Notes: generated by a model from the letters alone, not told the origin. Positions 38,947 to 49,082 are shown, numbered from the stretch's first letter. The stretch is 64,000 nt of DNA from Eleginops maclovinus (GCF_036324505.1 NC_086350.1:22269640-22333639); one strand, 5' to 3'. Translations and numbers: made by a program.

Positions 38947-40065
38947 CAGTGAAGAAAATAAGTATTTGATGCCCTGCCAATTTTATTGTTGTTGTAAGTT
39001 TGCCCACTTACAAAGAAATTAAAAGTCCGTACTTTTAATGGTAGGTATATTTTAACAGAGAGAGCCAAAATATCAAAAAGAAAATCCAGGAATGTACAAT
39101 AAAAAAAAAATATATAAATTGATTTGCGTTTAACTGTGGGAAATAAGTATTTGATCCCCTTGCAACCAACAAGAATTCGGGCTCCCACGGACCGGTTAAA
39201 TAAGTCTTCTCGCTTTAAGAAAGTACTCCTGATGTCATCTTGTGACCTGGATAAAGACACCTGTCCACAGTCAATAAATCAGATTACAATCTCTCCACCG
39301 AGGGCAAGACCAGAGACAGGTCTGGTGATCATGGTGGAACTAATGTCTAAGGACATCATGGACAAGATTGTAGACCAGCACAAAGACTGGAATAGGAGAC
39401 AAGACCACCAGCAAGCAGCTTGGTGAGAAAGAGACAACTGGTTTGATTATTAGAGAATGGAAGAAGCACAAAATGACCATCAATCGCCCTCAATCTGGGA
39501 CTCCACTATCTAAGATCTCGCCTCTTGGGGCATCAATGATCATGAGAAAGGTGAGGGGTCAGCCAAGACCTACACAGGAGGGACTTGTTAATGATCTCAA
39601 ATCAGCTGGGACCACAGTCACCAAGAAACCTATTGGTAACACACTGCGCTGTAATGGATACAAATTCTTCAGCGCCCCTGCTCAAGAAGGCACATGTACA
39701 GGCCGTCTGAAATCTGCCAATTAACCTCTGATTGATTCAGAGAAGGCTTATGAGAAAGTGATGTGTTTAGATGAGACCAAAATCAAGATCTTTGGCATCA
39801 ATGCGACATATTGTGTTTGGAGGAAAATAAATGCTGACTAAGAACTAAGGCATGTTTTGAAAGGGGATCAAATACTTATTTCCCACAATTAAACGCAAAT
39901 CAATTTATATCGTTGTTTTAATGTACACTTCTGGATTCTCTTTTTGATATTCTGTCTCTCACTGTTAAAATAAACCTACGACTATAAGTATAGACTGCTA
40001 AGTTCTTTGTAAGTGGGCAAACTCACAAAATCGGGAGGGGATCAAATACTTATATATATACACTA
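38947..40065 (+). mobile_element. Tc1-like transposon with about 210-bp inverted repeats
   Basis: Left end CAGTGAAGAAAATAAGTATT. The inner motif AAATAAGTATTTGATCCCC is found at the inside of the left repeat (about 39141) and inverted at the inside of the right one (about 39866). It also recurs, degenerate, at the outer ends. The inverted repeats are about 38947-39162 and 39861-40065. The transposase between them is broken and lacks its C-terminal half, so the copy is non-autonomous. Confidence 0.85.
39331..39845 (+). pseudogene. Tc1-like transposase remnant (HTH to first catalytic Asp)
   Basis: In plus-strand frames with at least two shifts and stops one reads [17 protein letters not shown], then [18 protein letters not shown], then [19 protein letters not shown], then VMCLDETKIKIFGINAT. 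This order is that of a Tc1 transposase: helix-turn-helix domains, then the first Asp of the DDE triad in the DETK motif. Sequence after VWRKINAD is deleted, removing the second Asp and the Glu. A stop after QQAAW separates the first two segments. Inactive. Confidence 0.85.
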
Positions 40066-41968
40066 CAAAATGTTTAAATTAAAAGCTGTTCACGGGATGT
40101 ATCAAAAGTATTGTGTAAATATAGGAGGGAGAAGGTTTCGAATAATTGGGGTGAGGGGTTAGCGAGAAAAACACAGGTGGTCGAAGATGGGTTACAACAA
40201 GAACACAAAAGAGAGAGGGAGCTGGAAGGGCGGGGGTATAACCAGTGGGCTAAGCTGACATTTAGGCACACAGGGCTAGCAGCAGCCCATCCTGCTGTTT
40301 CAAATGTCATACAGCCTTTCACTACAGTTAACACAAGGGCACACCGACAGACAGCTGTAGAGACAGTTAGACAGATACCGAGGCGGACAGACCGTCAGGA
40401 GGGAAGGAGACATGGACAGATGGACAAATCAGAGAAAGTCAAACACAGAGTTGACAGACTGATGGGCAGCCAGGAACACCAGACAGGACACCAGGAAACA
40501 ACTGCCTGATACAGACAGACAGATACAGGTTGAGGCGATTCAGAAAGACAATGTCCCCCCCCCAAAATTAATTGAGTGAACAAGATTTCCACCAGAAAGA
40601 ACTAAGGATCCAGCCAGGGTCATTCTTTAAACACTGCTAAAAACAAATACACCCATCTCAATCTACTTCAGTACATCTAGCCCTACTGAGGCTCTGCCCT
40701 CATGACACCTCCTGACACACCACAGAGAGAAGCCAAGGGGCACACCACCCACAAATCTCTGTGATGTTTGACCTGCCTGCCTACTGCATCTATGCAAGTG
40801 CCACACATGTTTGGCTCTAGGATTTGTGTTGATTCATCCGTTTGAAAAAATGTTAGAAGTGGTTAGGTTTTGGAAGCACTGGGTAATTCAAAGACCGCAG
40901 AGAGCGTTATTATTTGCAAATGTGTTCGGAAAGTTGTAGATCATTTAGAATATGTAAAGTCAAACATTTGACCAAATACAATATATTGTGGTGATCTCTA
41001 GTGTAGAACATAGGTGCTAACACAAAATATTTACATGAGATTGATTGAGCCATCTGTAATCTATAATGACCAAATGGCTAAAGGCTAATAATAGAGCATC
41101 TAAAAACAGTCTGCTAATTCAGAAAAGTTTACAAAAACGTACTCTAATTCACCCTTTAAAATAAAAAAGGTTGACAAGTTTACGATATTTCCAATATATA
41201 ATACAATATCTAGTCAATTATCAAAAAAGCTATTAAAAATGTATTCATTGCTCAGCCCTAATGTTTTTAATTAACTGATTTGTGAATGTGCCTCGGAATA
41301 TAAAAAAGTGTATTCAGAATGAGTGTATCAATTTATATATAAACATGCATGCCTAATATATGTAAATGTCTATATACAGGTTTGTGAATGTCTAAATGTG
41401 TATTACATTTGAAAATGTTCAAAAAGAAACAGAAAATATTGGCAATTTAACGAATGAAATCTGATTCCTGGAACGATTCCTTCCTGGACCAACAAAGTGT
41501 GAGTATGTTCATAGGGATTGATTTACAGTTTCACATCCCTCCAAACAAGTAGAATTACAAGAATACCCCAATACAAATCTCACGTTAATTGAAATAAAGC
41601 AACTGAAGAACACGTGTAGCCATTTTAGGGGGCAGTACTGCAGAGCCAAAGAGCAGTTGTTTGGAAATTGAAATTCGATGTCCCATGAGAAGTTACAGAG
41701 AACCACTTGGAACAGGAGCATGGGGATTTAATTGGCTCTACCGGATAACCCTCAATAAATAGTTGAGAAATACTGCTCATGTTGAATGATGCAGGATAGC
41801 TGAGGCAAAGGCACAGTTCAGACATTTGGGAAATAATCATATTATTCTTGTCTGAGTGCAGTTGCCAGGCAACTTGCAGAGTCTCAGAAAGTTCCTGCTC
41901 CCTGCTAAGCAAGATATCATTTGTTAATTAGTGAGCTTTAGAGGTACTAGTTGGCAGATTTGTTTAAC
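40066..41968. other. Unassigned intronic DNA
   Basis: Repeated ACAGAC/CAGACAG patches at 40350-40520 (loose simple repeat). Otherwise nothing recognised. Confidence 0.5.
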
Positions 41969-42429
41969 CTTTGAACTAGGGATGCACTGATACATCGGCC
42001 GATGTTAGTCCTATTTACCACCATCGGCACATCGGTACAATAAGGTGACATCACCGATGGCAGTCGCCCGATGTATATTCTGGCCAAGGGGCTGAATGAG
42101 CTGATAAGAAACTCACAGATGACCCCATAAATTTGTAGAACCCGCACCAGCCTGGGAAAAACTGAGAATCTCTGTCTAGTATAGCGCTAGGTTAAGCAAA
42201 TCAACTGTTTCGGAGCAATTATTAGAATCGGAAAGACAATATCTAGAGCCAAATGCTAATTTCAATGATCCGGAGCATCTAACCAAATTCTAACCTTCAA
42301 AATTGAACACAATTTTACAAAGTGAGCTGTAATCATCCCAGAACACACCAGGGGGTCTCTAGATTGTGCAGAGAGTGGGGACCGGTAAGTGAAGAGATAA
42401 ACCAATCGTAAACACATGCTATGTTGAAC

Positions 42430-42760
42430 CAGTGGGAATTTCAAACCGCATGTTCCAGGCCCTGTCCCCGATGCTTACAGCCATACATGTGCCAGGCCCG
42501 GTCTCGAAGTTGCTTTAGGAGGCAGTTTGGTCTGAATCCATAAGAGTGGATTGGATGAATGTCCAATGTCATATCATAAACCAAAACAGAACTTGGTCTG
42601 GTAAAACTGGACAACTCGTGGAATTTCAGGAAGAATAGAAGCAGATTTGCATCAAAAACCGCATACCTATCTGTGAACTGAATCAAACATCTTGTTTTGG
42701 TACCACTTACGTTATTTGAAAGGGAACCAAGTGCGACTAGCTGGTAGTTAAAGAAAGTAA
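42430..42760 (+). mobile_element. Diverged 5' end of the hAT-2 family inside hAT-1
   Basis: Colinear with the left end of the element at 44572. Both begin CAG..TGGGAATTTCA. Both share TCTCGAAGTTGCTTTA (42512 and 44699), a TTGGATTGG/TGGATTGGATG block and CTGAATCAAACATCT (42678 and 44931). Both end in GACTAGCTGGTAGTTA-like sequence (42737 and 45001). Spacing differs by small deletions. The rest of that element is absent. Confidence 0.7.
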
Positions 42761-42844
42761 TTTCATGGGTGTCATAGTATCTAAGAAATTTATGCTGAGT
42801 AGATACCTCCTTCTACATCACAGCTTCTGAAATGAGCGTGGCTA

Positions 42845-43363
42845 GGTCTTCAGCATGACATGATCCCAAACACACCGCCAGGGCAATGAAGGAGTGGCTT
42901 CGTAAGAAGCATTTCAAGGTCCTGGAGTGGCCTAGCCAGTCTCCAGATCTCAACCCCAATGAAAATCTTTGGAGGGTTGAAAGTCCGTGTTGCCCAGCGA
43001 CAGCCCCAAAACATCACTGCTTTAGAGGAGATCTGCATGGAGGAATGGGCCAAAATACCAGCAACAGTGTGGTGAAAACCTTGTGAAGACTTACAGAAAA
43101 CCTTTGACCTCTGTCATTGCCAACAAAGGGTATATAACAAAGTATTGAGATGAACTTTTGTTATTGACCAAATACTTATTTTCCACAATAATTTGAAAAT
43201 AAATTCATTAAAAATCCTACAATGTGATTTCCTGGATTTCTTTTCTCATTTTGTCTCTCATAGTTGAGGTATACCTATGATGAAAATTACAGGCATCTCT
43301 CATCTTTTTAAATGGGAGAACTTGCACAATTGGTGGCTGACTAAATACTTTTTTGCCCCACTG
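42845..43363 (+). mobile_element. 5'-truncated Tc1-like transposon (second family)
   Basis: Only the 3' half is present. It comprises the C-terminal transposase, a 3' untranslated part and the right terminus, which ends GTATTTAGTCAG-type sequence in inverse (TGACTAAATACTTTTTTGCC) and CCCACTG followed by TA (43364-43365). This terminus differs from the element at 38947, so it is a separate Tc1 family. The left boundary at about 42845 is a truncation. Confidence 0.85.
42847..43150 (+). pseudogene. Tc1-like transposase C-terminal remnant
   Basis: The frame starts at the second catalytic Asp region (QHD, followed by a decayed PKHT). It continues [20 protein letters not shown] then LNPNENLW, which carries the final Glu of the DDE triad. 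After a frameshift it reads [20 protein letters not shown], and in another shift the end of the protein. Two frame changes and the missing N-terminal half make it inactive. Confidence 0.85.
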
Positions 43364-43497
43364 TATGTTGTGCTACATGACCGGGAGAAGTCGCGTTAGC
43401 GTTGTTATTTTTAAATTTGACGGACCAAATCTGAAGTCAGGGCATCATTTTCAAGGATTAGAACAGTGACTGTAGGTCGTAACTTTAAAGTCATTCC

Positions 43498-43499
<2 letters not shown>

Positions 43500-43544
<45 letters not shown>
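43500..43544. repeat. Poly-G homopolymer, 45 bases
   Basis: Uninterrupted G45 between ATTCCGA and CGTCGTC inside hAT-1. Exceptional length for a G run; could form quadruplexes. Its exact length in the assembly is uncertain. Confidence 0.9.
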
Positions 43545-43956
43545 CGTCGTCTCCTCTCTTCTGTGAGGAGCTGCTGCTGCACGCTGCGCATGCTGCAGGA
43601 CTTCTGCCCCGTGTAGCGGGTGTCTGGAGGATCAGTACATTAAATCCATTCTTCAGTGTTCTTGGGAGGCCGTTGTTTATATTTGTGACTTTGTAATACT
43701 TGCTGCTACTCCCGTTAACTTCCAGAAACGTACTATGGCTTGCTCAACCTCTCTCGCTATTACACATAGGCCTACACGTATCCCCCACTCTCTCTCTCTT
43801 AAAGGGATAGGCTGCCTTAGTCTGCATTGTGCTACTATTACAGTTTAAATAGTAAAACATCGGCCATTGGCATCGGTATCGGCAGAATTGTTATTATTAA
43901 CATTGGTATTAGCATCGGCCGACATTTTTTGCAATCAGTGCATCCCTACTTTGAAC

Positions 43957-44563
43957 TAGTCTGACTAACAGAGCGTATAGGCTGTATATTTGTTATTCTT
44001 CTCCCGTTCTTGTACTGTTTGACTGCGGCTGCATCCTGGTCTTAAGCACTGCCCAAGGCGACTGAGATTTGCTGAAAGAAACATAAACCAGCCAGAGTTG
44101 TTATTTATTGGTCCCCTATAGCAGATTTAGAATTATTTTTGGGCCACATGTTCCGCAGCGCTGACACAGCACTGTGTAGATTATTATTTTTAACAGAACG
44201 GAGCTAGCCGTTCCCTTCCTGTTTCTAGTATTTATGCTTATCTAGGTTAATGCTAACGTAACTGTCTTCTGACTGTTATGTAAGACCTCGGGAAGAAAGC
44301 AAATCTATTTCTAGAGCTGCAAAATGCATCAAATATGTATAATGTTATCAATATCGAAGCATCTTTATAACCAATATTTCTAAACATATAACAATTGAAC
44401 TATCATATTTGTACCAAAATGTGCAGCTGTACTTCTATCATGCACAACATTTCAGTCTGCTAGTTGTATCTGGTGTTCTATCAGATTTGTGCGGGTTGGG
44501 TAGGTCGGTAAGGTGTAGGGAGAGTATTAAAATCCCTAATTGCGCTAAATTACATGGCTATGA
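43957..44563. other. Unassigned spacer between two hAT elements
   Basis: About 600 bp of non-repetitive sequence; nothing recognised. Confidence 0.5.
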
Positions 44564-44739
44564 GTATGAACCAGGGTGGGAATTTCACGGTGGCCATGAC
44601 GGCCATGGTCGATGCCCCTTGGTCTGGCCGTGATGCCCCGAAAATAATTGTACGTCCTACAGCCATCATGGCCTTTGTGGCCCTGATACTGTTAAAATCT
44701 CGAAGTTGCTTTAAAAGTGTTAGTGCAGTGGTCTGGTCT

Positions 44740-44870
44740 CTGAACTACATTAGTCATTGTAGCTTGGATTGGTTGCGTCGCACGTCATATCATTCAAATC
44801 CATCTGCATCAGACGACATTGAACTTGGAAACGGGAGCGCAACTGAGAAGAACCGACAACGAATATTCAG
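44740..44870 (+). other. hAT-2 gene: candidate first (non-coding) exon
   Basis: Ends ATTCAG followed by a consensus donor GTAAGC at 44871. The next acceptor is at 45142. The exon start is unknown; the upstream limit given is only a guess. No start codon is needed here because a good ATG lies in the next exon. Confidence 0.4.
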
Positions 44871-45220
44871 GTAAGCAAGTTAGAAAGCTAGCTAGATATA
44901 GATATAACGCTGACTTATTTAGTGCTTAACTGAATCAAACATCTCTGTTTTTAGTACCACTTAAAGTTAATTTAAGACAGGAAGCTGACTAACGTTAGCT
45001 GACTAGCTTGGTAGTTAGAAACTTATTAGCTAACGTTACACTTGTCTGGTTTGTGCTTTAGTATTGCCTAAGCAAAATTAGCTATCGCATAGCTAGCTAG
45101 CTAGCCATCTGGCTTTCTAACACTGCACCATCGCCTTTTCAGAACAATGCCACGACTGAAGAGGTTGCAGCAACTGAACGAAAAACGTTTACGAGATGCG
45201 GCAGCAAGAACAAGACTGAA

Positions 45221-46524
45221 GATGGCGCCGAGGATGGCTGCCGTGTCTCGAGCTCCTCAACAACTCCACATATTAGTGTTTTTATTGTTTTACTTTGTTG
45301 GTTGTTTTTAACTGAACATCACATCCTCCACCTTGACCCTCAACACCGGAGCCCCTCAGGGTTGTGTGCTCAGCCCTCTCCTCTACTCCCTGTTCACGCA
45401 CGACTGCGTGGCCACACACAGCTCCAACACCATCATCAAGTTTGCTGACGACACGACCGTCATCGGCCTGATCACAGACGGCGACGAGACGGCGTACAGA
45501 GAGGAGGTCAGAGCCCTGACATCTTGGTGCCAGGACAACAACCTCCATCTCAACGTCAGCAAAACAAAGGAGCTGATTGTGGACTACAGGAAGAGGCAGA
45601 GAGAGGCACACACACCCATCACCATCGACGGGACTCCTGTGGAGAGAGTCAGCAGCTTCAGGTTCCTCGGGGTAAACATCAGTGAGGACCTGACATGGAC
45701 ACATCACACCAGGGTCATATCCAAGACGGCTCGACAGCGGCTCTTCTTCCTCCGCAGGCTGCGGAAGTTCAACATGGACTCCAGGATACTCTGCAACTTC
45801 TACAGGTGCACCATCGAGAGTATCCTGACTGGCTGCATCACCGCCTGGTATGGCAGTTGCACCGCCCTCAACCGTAAGACTCTACAGAGGGTGGTGAAAA
45901 CTGCTCAGCACATCACCAGGACGGAGCTGCCATCCATGGAGGACCTCTACACCCAGCGGTGTAGGAAGAAGGCCGGTAGGATATTAAAGGACCCCAATCA
46001 CCCCAGCAACAATCTGTTCTGTCTGCTGCCGTCTGGCAGACGGTACCGCAGCATCCGGACCAAGACTACCAGACTCAGAGACAGTTTTATACCACAGGCT
46101 ATAAGACTACTGAACTCCTGAGCTGTGTGAATGTCTACTCACATCTTTTTATAGTACACACATACATATATATTATACACATCTGCCATACATATCTGTT
46201 TATAGTACACATATCTATATATTATACATATCTGCCATATACATCTGCTATACATAATATATGCATCTGCCCATACCTCCTCATTCAACAGTGTAAAGTG
46301 TTTAAATACTTTCAATGTATTCCACGTATGTATATATTTCACATCCTTAAATCTTTATAGTTGTTATTGTAAATATTCTTCTCTCTTTTTGCACTACTTT
46401 ATTTATCTTTTTGCACCATGTATGTTGAGTTGTTGGAGGAGCACGCGACATAAGATTTTCATTGCCAACATATACGTTGTATATGCTGTGCATATGACCA
46501 ATAAAGCCTTGAAACCTTGAAACC
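45221..46524 (+). mobile_element. Internally deleted L2/CR1-like LINE nested in hAT-2 exon 2
   Basis: The 5' end GATGGCGCCGAGGATGGCTG resembles a LINE 5' untranslated region and runs to about 45311. There it jumps directly to the last third of a reverse transcriptase. The 3' untranslated region is AT-rich and ends with AATAAAGCCTTGAAACC and a short CTTGAAAC tandem tail at 46524. The insertion lies inside a coding exon of the host transposon. A short A/AAG match at the junctions is the only candidate target duplication. Class L2/CR1 is inferred from the RT sequence and tail. Confidence 0.8.
45312..46121 (+). pseudogene. LINE reverse transcriptase, C-terminal part
   Basis: An open frame of about 262 codons with no ATG start: it opens just after a TAA at 45309, at the internal-deletion junction. 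RT motif B (NTGAPQGCVLSPLLYSLF) and motif C (IIKFADDTTVIGL, the FADD catalytic pair) are intact. The thumb (LGVNISEDLTWTHH) and the conserved LINE C-terminus (SGRRYRSIRTKTTRLRDSF) follow. Motif A, the endonuclease and the start are missing, so it cannot act alone. Normal L2-type ORF2 proteins are several times longer. Confidence 0.88.
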
Positions 46525-46765
46525 AAAGTGCATGCTACTGGATGACTTTGTCAAACTGTGAGTTTTTAAAGTTGCCATTTCCATGGTTCAACTACGGTTA
46601 GCTTAGCTAAATTCCCTCTCAGAGTGGGATTGAGTGAGTGAGTGTGAGAGCGAGAGGGTGAGTTGTATATTGCGTTGTACTGACACATATTCGAATAATT
46701 GTTCAATGAGTAAGGCTAGGCTAAATAAATAATCACATTTGTGTATATGTCTTAATGCTTTGCAG

Positions 46766-47665
46766 TAAGGCCAGTCAGGCTCAAGGATGTGCACAAGGAC
46801 TGAGACAACAGGGGACAGAAGGAGAGGCACAGAGAGACATACAGGGAAAAAGACAACAAGAGCCACAAGGAGAGACAGTAGATGTACAGGGAGAGACACA
46901 ACGAGAAACACAGTTGGAAAGTATGGAGAGACAACAAGAAGCACAACAAGAGGCACAGTTGGAGAGTATGGAGACACAACAAGCAGCACAGGGAGAAGCA
47001 CAGACAGGAACTCAGGCGGGCCAACTGAAAACCAGGACCACAACAGCCCATACTGTGGACTCCTGGGGATATGACTGGCTCTGCTATGAAAAAGAAAGTG
47101 GTGTCGTTACCACAATCTGGTGTAGCATATGTAGGGATTACTATGAAAGGAGTCAGGGAAAGTGTCCTTTGAACACAAGTCAAGACAAACTTTGCAGCAG
47201 TGAACCATATATTTCAGGGACTACAAATGTGAAAAAAGACACTGCCAATACACACAACAAGTCCAAAACCCATGCTAAAGCATGTCAAGTTTTCACAGCC
47301 CCAACAGCTACCATGTCTGAGACAGTGCAAAATCTACAAAAGCTACATGATTTGACCAAAGACAAGATGTGCAAGCTACTTGTTATAGCATGTACTGTGG
47401 CCTACTGTGAGCAGCCTATCAGGCTGTTTAAAACCTTAGTGTCCGTGGAAAGGAAGCATGGTGTGGAGCTGGGGGTGACGTATCATAACTCAAAAGCCTG
47501 TCGCATCTTCATAGAGCACATTGCGGGGACCATGAGAGACCATCGTCATGCTTTGGTTAAACGTAAGCCATTCTACTGCTCCTTGCTCTTTGATGGAAGC
47601 ATCGACAAAGGCACATCAGAGAAAGAGGTGGTCAGCATCAAGTTAATTGACCAAGCAGTAGGCTG
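46766..47665 (+). other. hAT-2 gene exon 3 (zinc finger and catalytic-fold start)
   Basis: The largest intact coding block of the element, open for 300 codons. The acceptor TTTGCAG ends at 46765. The donor is inferred as TG/GTGTAA at 47666, because only a phase-2 donor joins in frame to the acceptor at 48218; without splicing the frame stops at 47690. About 90 residues at its N-terminal side are Gln-, Glu- and Thr-rich repeats (RETQLESMERQQEAQ-like). These are unusual for a transposase and probably a repeat expansion. Confidence 0.7.
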
Positions 47666-48218
47666 GTGTAATTACTTTGATAAAACATGAGATGTTTAGT
47701 TTAATGATTATGATTTGGATGCATACTGATGTGGAATGTGATTTGTCCTTTTGTTTCTTGAAGGTTATCAACCTATTCTTCTTCTGAAATTCCACTTTAT
47801 GTGCCATCAATCTGCTACTTCACCTAATTCCACACAAATACCCAAATGTTTCAAGAACCATCAAATCCATCTCGAAGAAAATAAGATCACCAGAACAGAA
47901 CAGAGTTGTCCCTTTGCATCATTTGTATTGAACAAGCCATTTGCAAGTGTGGGCAGAGCTGACTGTACCTTAACATCTGGATAACTTGACAATGGCACAC
48001 CAGGAATCAGACTACTTGGGTAAGATTGTTATTCTTCACATTCATGCGTTTGGATAATTTGTTTTGGTATGTCTTTGATATCAATCAAAAAGTCTTGTAT
48101 TTCTGTAGTCAACTCCCATTTCAGTTGAAGACAATAAGAGCTGCCAGTGCCACACAGCATGAAACTATTTAAATAACTAATTTAAATAACTATGTATTTT
48201 TCTGCTTTTGCTTTTCAG

Positions 48219-48477
48219 TATTACAGAGCCAGACTCATGTGATGATGCAGGAATACTGAAGGCCATTAGAGAAAAGTGTAAGGAGAACTGTCTTAACCTC
48301 AGTAACTGCTTGACTGCAACAGCAGCTGATGGGGCTTCTGTCAATTTTGGGACGACAAACGGTGTCCTTACCCATCTCCACCAGGAATCCGCTTTGTGGA
48401 TGATCAAGGTGCACTGCGTCGCCCACAGGCTTGAGCTGTACCTGAAGGGTGCTTTTAAAGATTCTCACTTCACCCAG
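48219..48477 (+). other. hAT-2 gene exon 4
   Basis: Preceded by the pyrimidine-rich acceptor TGCTTTTCAG and followed by donor CAG/GTATGT. Encodes AADGASVNFGTTNGV (a second catalytic Asp region of hAT transposases) and the CVAHRLEL segment. The following 129-bp intron has no in-frame stop, so retention would add 43 residues. Confidence 0.75.
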
Positions 48478-48606
48478 GTATGTTTAATTAACAATACATT
48501 TTGTAAAAATGGTTTAGTAAGGTTTTGCTACATGTTCTACTTGTATACTATTGTTTACACCATCACAGTATGGAAGAATTTGCTTGTGTTGTTTTTTCCA
48601 CCTCAG

Positions 48607-48822
48607 ATTGATGAGCTGCTCATGCACCTCTACTCCCAGTACCGTCGTTCCAGCAAGAAATGGAGGGAGCTCAAGGCCATTGGAGAGGCTCTTGAAGAGC
48701 ATGTCATGAAGCCAAGTCGCTCTCAGGGCATAAGATGGATAAACCACAGGCGAAAGGCCTTATCCTCCCTCACCTCCAACTACAGATGCATCATAGCACA
48801 CCTTCTGGAAAGGCAGGAGTAA
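48607..48822 (+). other. hAT-2 gene exon 5 (last recognisable coding block)
   Basis: Acceptor CCACCTCAG ends at 48606. Encodes IDELLMHLYSQYRRSSKKW through RWINHRRKALSSL and stops at TAA 48820. A possible donor GA/GTAATA overlaps the stop, as if the ancestral gene continued into exons lost by deletion. Confidence 0.7.
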
Positions 48823-49082
48823 TACTATAAAAGGAGGCATAGGCCTATATGATATAATGTTTGACATTATTGATATTTAAAAAGTGATTTGTAGTCCATG
48901 TCATTTGTGTGTTTTTCTTATCAGAAACTGAAGTTATTTATTTGTAAGCTCCAAATCCTATTTGTTCCCTCAATGGCCTTTGTGCCCTGGCATGTGGCCT
49001 TTGTGCCCTAAAAAAAATGTGTGACACCAAAGGCCAAATGGCCTTGACCCTAAAATGACAAAATTCCAAGCCTGGTATGAAC

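Larger units (their letters stand above)
41969..43956. mobile_element. hAT transposon 1 (1.97 kb) with perfect ends and target duplication
   Basis: The element is 41977-43948. Its ends are a perfect 15-bp inverted repeat: TAGGGATGCACTGAT at the left and ATCAGTGCATCCCTA at the right. It is flanked by the perfect 8-bp duplication CTTTGAAC (41969-41976 and 43949-43956), the hAT hallmark. Both subterminal regions are packed with CATCGGC/CCGATG motifs. No transposase of its own is visible. The interior holds, in order, a diverged end of the second hAT family (42430-42760), a truncated Tc1-like element (42845-43363) and a 45-base G run. It is a non-autonomous or gutted copy. Confidence 0.92.
45147..48822 (+). 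pseudogene. hAT transposase-like gene (zinc finger 862-like), split and C-terminally truncated
   Basis: Exons inferred from splice signals and phase. Exon 2 is 45143-46557, with ATG at 45147, MPRLKRLQQLNEKRLRDAAA, and a LINE inserted at about 45221-46524. It resumes at CMLLDDFVKL and ends before GTGAG. Exon 3 is 46766-47665, whose first base completes the split Leu codon. Exon 4 is 48219-48477 and exon 5 is 48607-48822. Exon 3 has a Gln/Glu-rich degenerate repeat, then a TTF/BED-like zinc finger (WCSICRDY ... NTHNKSKTHAKA), then the start of the RNase-H-like fold (FYCSLLFDGSIDK). Exon 4 has TAADGASVNFGTTNGV and VHCVAHRLEL; exon 5 has GIRWINHRRKAL. These motifs in this order are those of ZNF862-like hAT transposases. 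The remaining helical and dimerisation part, expected after the HLLERQE end, is absent. Confidence 0.8.
44564..49082 (+). mobile_element. hAT transposon 2 (4.5 kb) with a spliced transposase-like gene
   Basis: The element is 44572-49074. Ends are CAGGGTGGGAATTT and, inverted, AAATTCCAAGCCTG (12 of 14 matching). It is flanked by the perfect 8-bp duplication GTATGAAC (44564-44571 and 49075-49082). Subterminal GGCCTTTGTG(G)CCC motifs occur near both ends (about 44669, 48973, 48995). Inside is a multi-exon gene related to zinc-finger-862-like hAT transposases, interrupted by a LINE in its second exon. Only about 250 bp follow the last coding block, so the C-terminal dimerisation region is deleted. 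The copy is inactive but structurally well preserved. Confidence 0.92.

Noticed and set aside
40350..40520. CRISPR-like or tandem array from recurring ACAGAC/CAGACAG
   Set aside because: Units are irregular with no constant repeat-spacer structure; loose simple repeat in a eukaryotic intron.
45312..46121. A host gene encoding a 262-residue reverse transcriptase-like protein
   Set aside because: No ATG, starts at a deletion junction after a stop, and sits in a LINE with a typical 3' tail nested in a transposon.
46755..47690. Start of the hAT gene at the ATG-like position 46755 and end at 47690
   Set aside because: That ATG lies in the intron before the acceptor at 46765. The phase match with exon 2 and with the acceptor at 48218 supports a spliced gene instead.
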